Below, piece after piece: positions 62,987 through 64,000 of a stretch of DNA of 64,000 nucleotides. The notes beneath the pieces were generated by a model that had not been told where the DNA came from, did not search any database, and saw nothing but the letters and a program-made list of their open reading frames with translations. A program made the translations under genes and the position numbers. The stretch covers positions 5,853,875-5,917,874 of the forward strand of contig OX442315.1 of assembly GCA_949358305.1 (NCBI GenBank). Direction: 5' to 3'. This DNA is from Strigamia acuminata. Its lineage: Eukaryota; Arthropoda; Chilopoda; Geophilomorpha; Linotaeniidae. Within the stretch, counting starts at the first letter, position 1. Each line of letters opens with the position of its first letter.

Positions 62987-64000
62987 CTAACTTGTAATCT
63001 CTAACTTGAGTTTGACAATCAGTGTGTCATCAACTAAACGTGTGTTTATAAATTTGTCCGAAGAACTAAATACAGCAATTTCATATCCTTCGTTTTCCTC
63101 ATTCAACGGCTTGTCAAAACAACTTTTATAAACCTCAATATCAGATTTCAATAATCCAGAATAAAGCTCTTTTTTTGCTGCCAACAAGGTAACTCTGCCA
63201 CGATACTGTACAGGCCAACTAAGTAATGCATCATTTGGCCCTAGCATGACTACCAGACTAAGATAAAAGTGTCTTTCCAAACCAGTTGCCAATAAGGTTA
63301 GCTGTAGTCGCATTTTATAACCAACTTTGGCAGTGTAAAAAGGATTGCCGGAAATGTCAACTCGCCTCTTCAATTTCGCATTGTGAAGGTGATCTTCCAT
63401 CTTCGTAACTTTCCACACATATTCAAATGACTGAGCAGTTGAAGCCAGTTTGTTTTTCAAATCCACTTGCATTTCATCTAGAAAAATAAACATAAATCGT
63501 AACAATCTCATGTTTTCATGGTGGGACTGGTTATTGTGACACTGATATTGTCCCAGAAAATATCCAATTCAGTAGAACCTCGTTATAACGGACCGCGACG
63601 TAACAAATTTTTTATTATGACGATATAATAAACTGAGGTATATATATATATAACCTAAGATATAATAAAACCTGTCAACTCACTTTTGAATTCTGCATAA
63701 TCATTTTCAAATTCCTTTTGTTTTTTAATTACATCATCTGACAATTAAAATCAATGTAAGAATAAATCAAAATATGCTTTGCAGAAATTACAATCGTACC
63801 GATCTTGTTACTCAGAATTTTCTTGTCATTGGCTGAAACAACATTTTCAATTTACTTTTTTCGTCTTATTTGCATTTTTCAAATAAACAACTATTCTTAC
63901 CCACAACTTTGGTCAACGCATCTAAAATGAAATCGAGATTAAAAATAATAATCGATATAAATGTTCGCACAACTTACTGTTTGCTGTCATCACAGTGGCC
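62987..64000 (-). CDS. TRAF-like protein, copy 7 (3' part; continues past the window)
   Basis: MATH exon 62987-63477 (FEYVWKVTKM, LSWPVQYRGRVTLL, YEIAVFSSSDKF), after TTTTCTAG. Linker exons on the minus strand follow at about 63,680-63,740 (DVIKKQKEFENDYAEF), 63,800-63,832 and 63,905-63,925. The last visible exon starts at about 63,979 and is cut by the window edge. All visible exons are open with normal splice sites. The MATH domain is more diverged than in copies 2-5. The zinc-finger half lies outside the window. Confidence 0.75.

Overview
This is an animal nuclear genome window, most likely from an invertebrate and possibly an arthropod. The evidence is AT-rich sequence, genes split by short GT-AG introns, TRAF-type proteins (zinc fingers, coiled coil, MATH domain), and dense copia, Tc1, hAT, piggyBac and Harbinger-like elements. 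No organism can be named from sequence alone. I see no operon, CRISPR array, rRNA or tRNA.

Region 1 (1-19,058) is a minus-strand tandem array of one lineage-specific leucine-rich-repeat family. Each gene has one or two short first exons, a 191-nt second exon (phase 1 to phase 0) and a long last exon carrying degenerate FBXL-like LRRs and an acidic tail. Three copies read through intact once spliced (37-2123, 7402-9728, 10527-12637). The others are broken by a 7-bp duplication, deletions, frameshifts or nonsense, and loose fragments lie between them. Intron 2 of most copies holds an expanded 19-20 bp AT-rich minisatellite. Downstream sequence (with AATAAA) and an upstream motif are shared between copies. 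A solo LTR with a 4-bp target duplication sits in one fragment.

Region 2 (19,059-26,054) is the most unusual part: a 7-kb element with matching inverted ends and long, imperfect inverted arms. Each arm carries three 160-bp repeats, an inverted promoter-like block and an outward-facing gene for an Asn/Gly/Gln-rich repeat protein. One copy is long (257 aa), the other short (40 aa). The centre encodes a Ulp1/C48-type cysteine-protease protein, followed by a second reading frame entered at an A7 tract. That tract fits either a -1 frameshift site or a one-base decay event. The element joins a broken LRR gene on the left to a broken TRAF gene on the right, so it marks the boundary between the two clusters.

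Region 3 (26,055-64,000) is a minus-strand array of TRAF-like genes, each with about 15 small exons ending in a MATH exon. Two copies are intact when spliced (52,594-59,207, 472 aa; 59,581-62,093, 418 aa). One runs off the right edge. The others are broken by deletions, nonsense codons or insertions. The insertions include a copia element with identical 159-bp LTRs inside a MATH exon, with a Tc1 element nested in it. Others are a recent LTR element whose only gene is a 1042-aa Gag-like ORF, a transposon carrying a RING-finger ORF, a piggyBac-type palindrome element, and Harbinger, hAT and other MITEs.

The window reads as two rapidly turning-over gene families under heavy transposon attack. 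Splice predictions were made by hand from GT/AG sites, phase continuity and comparison between copies; no alignment or database search was run.
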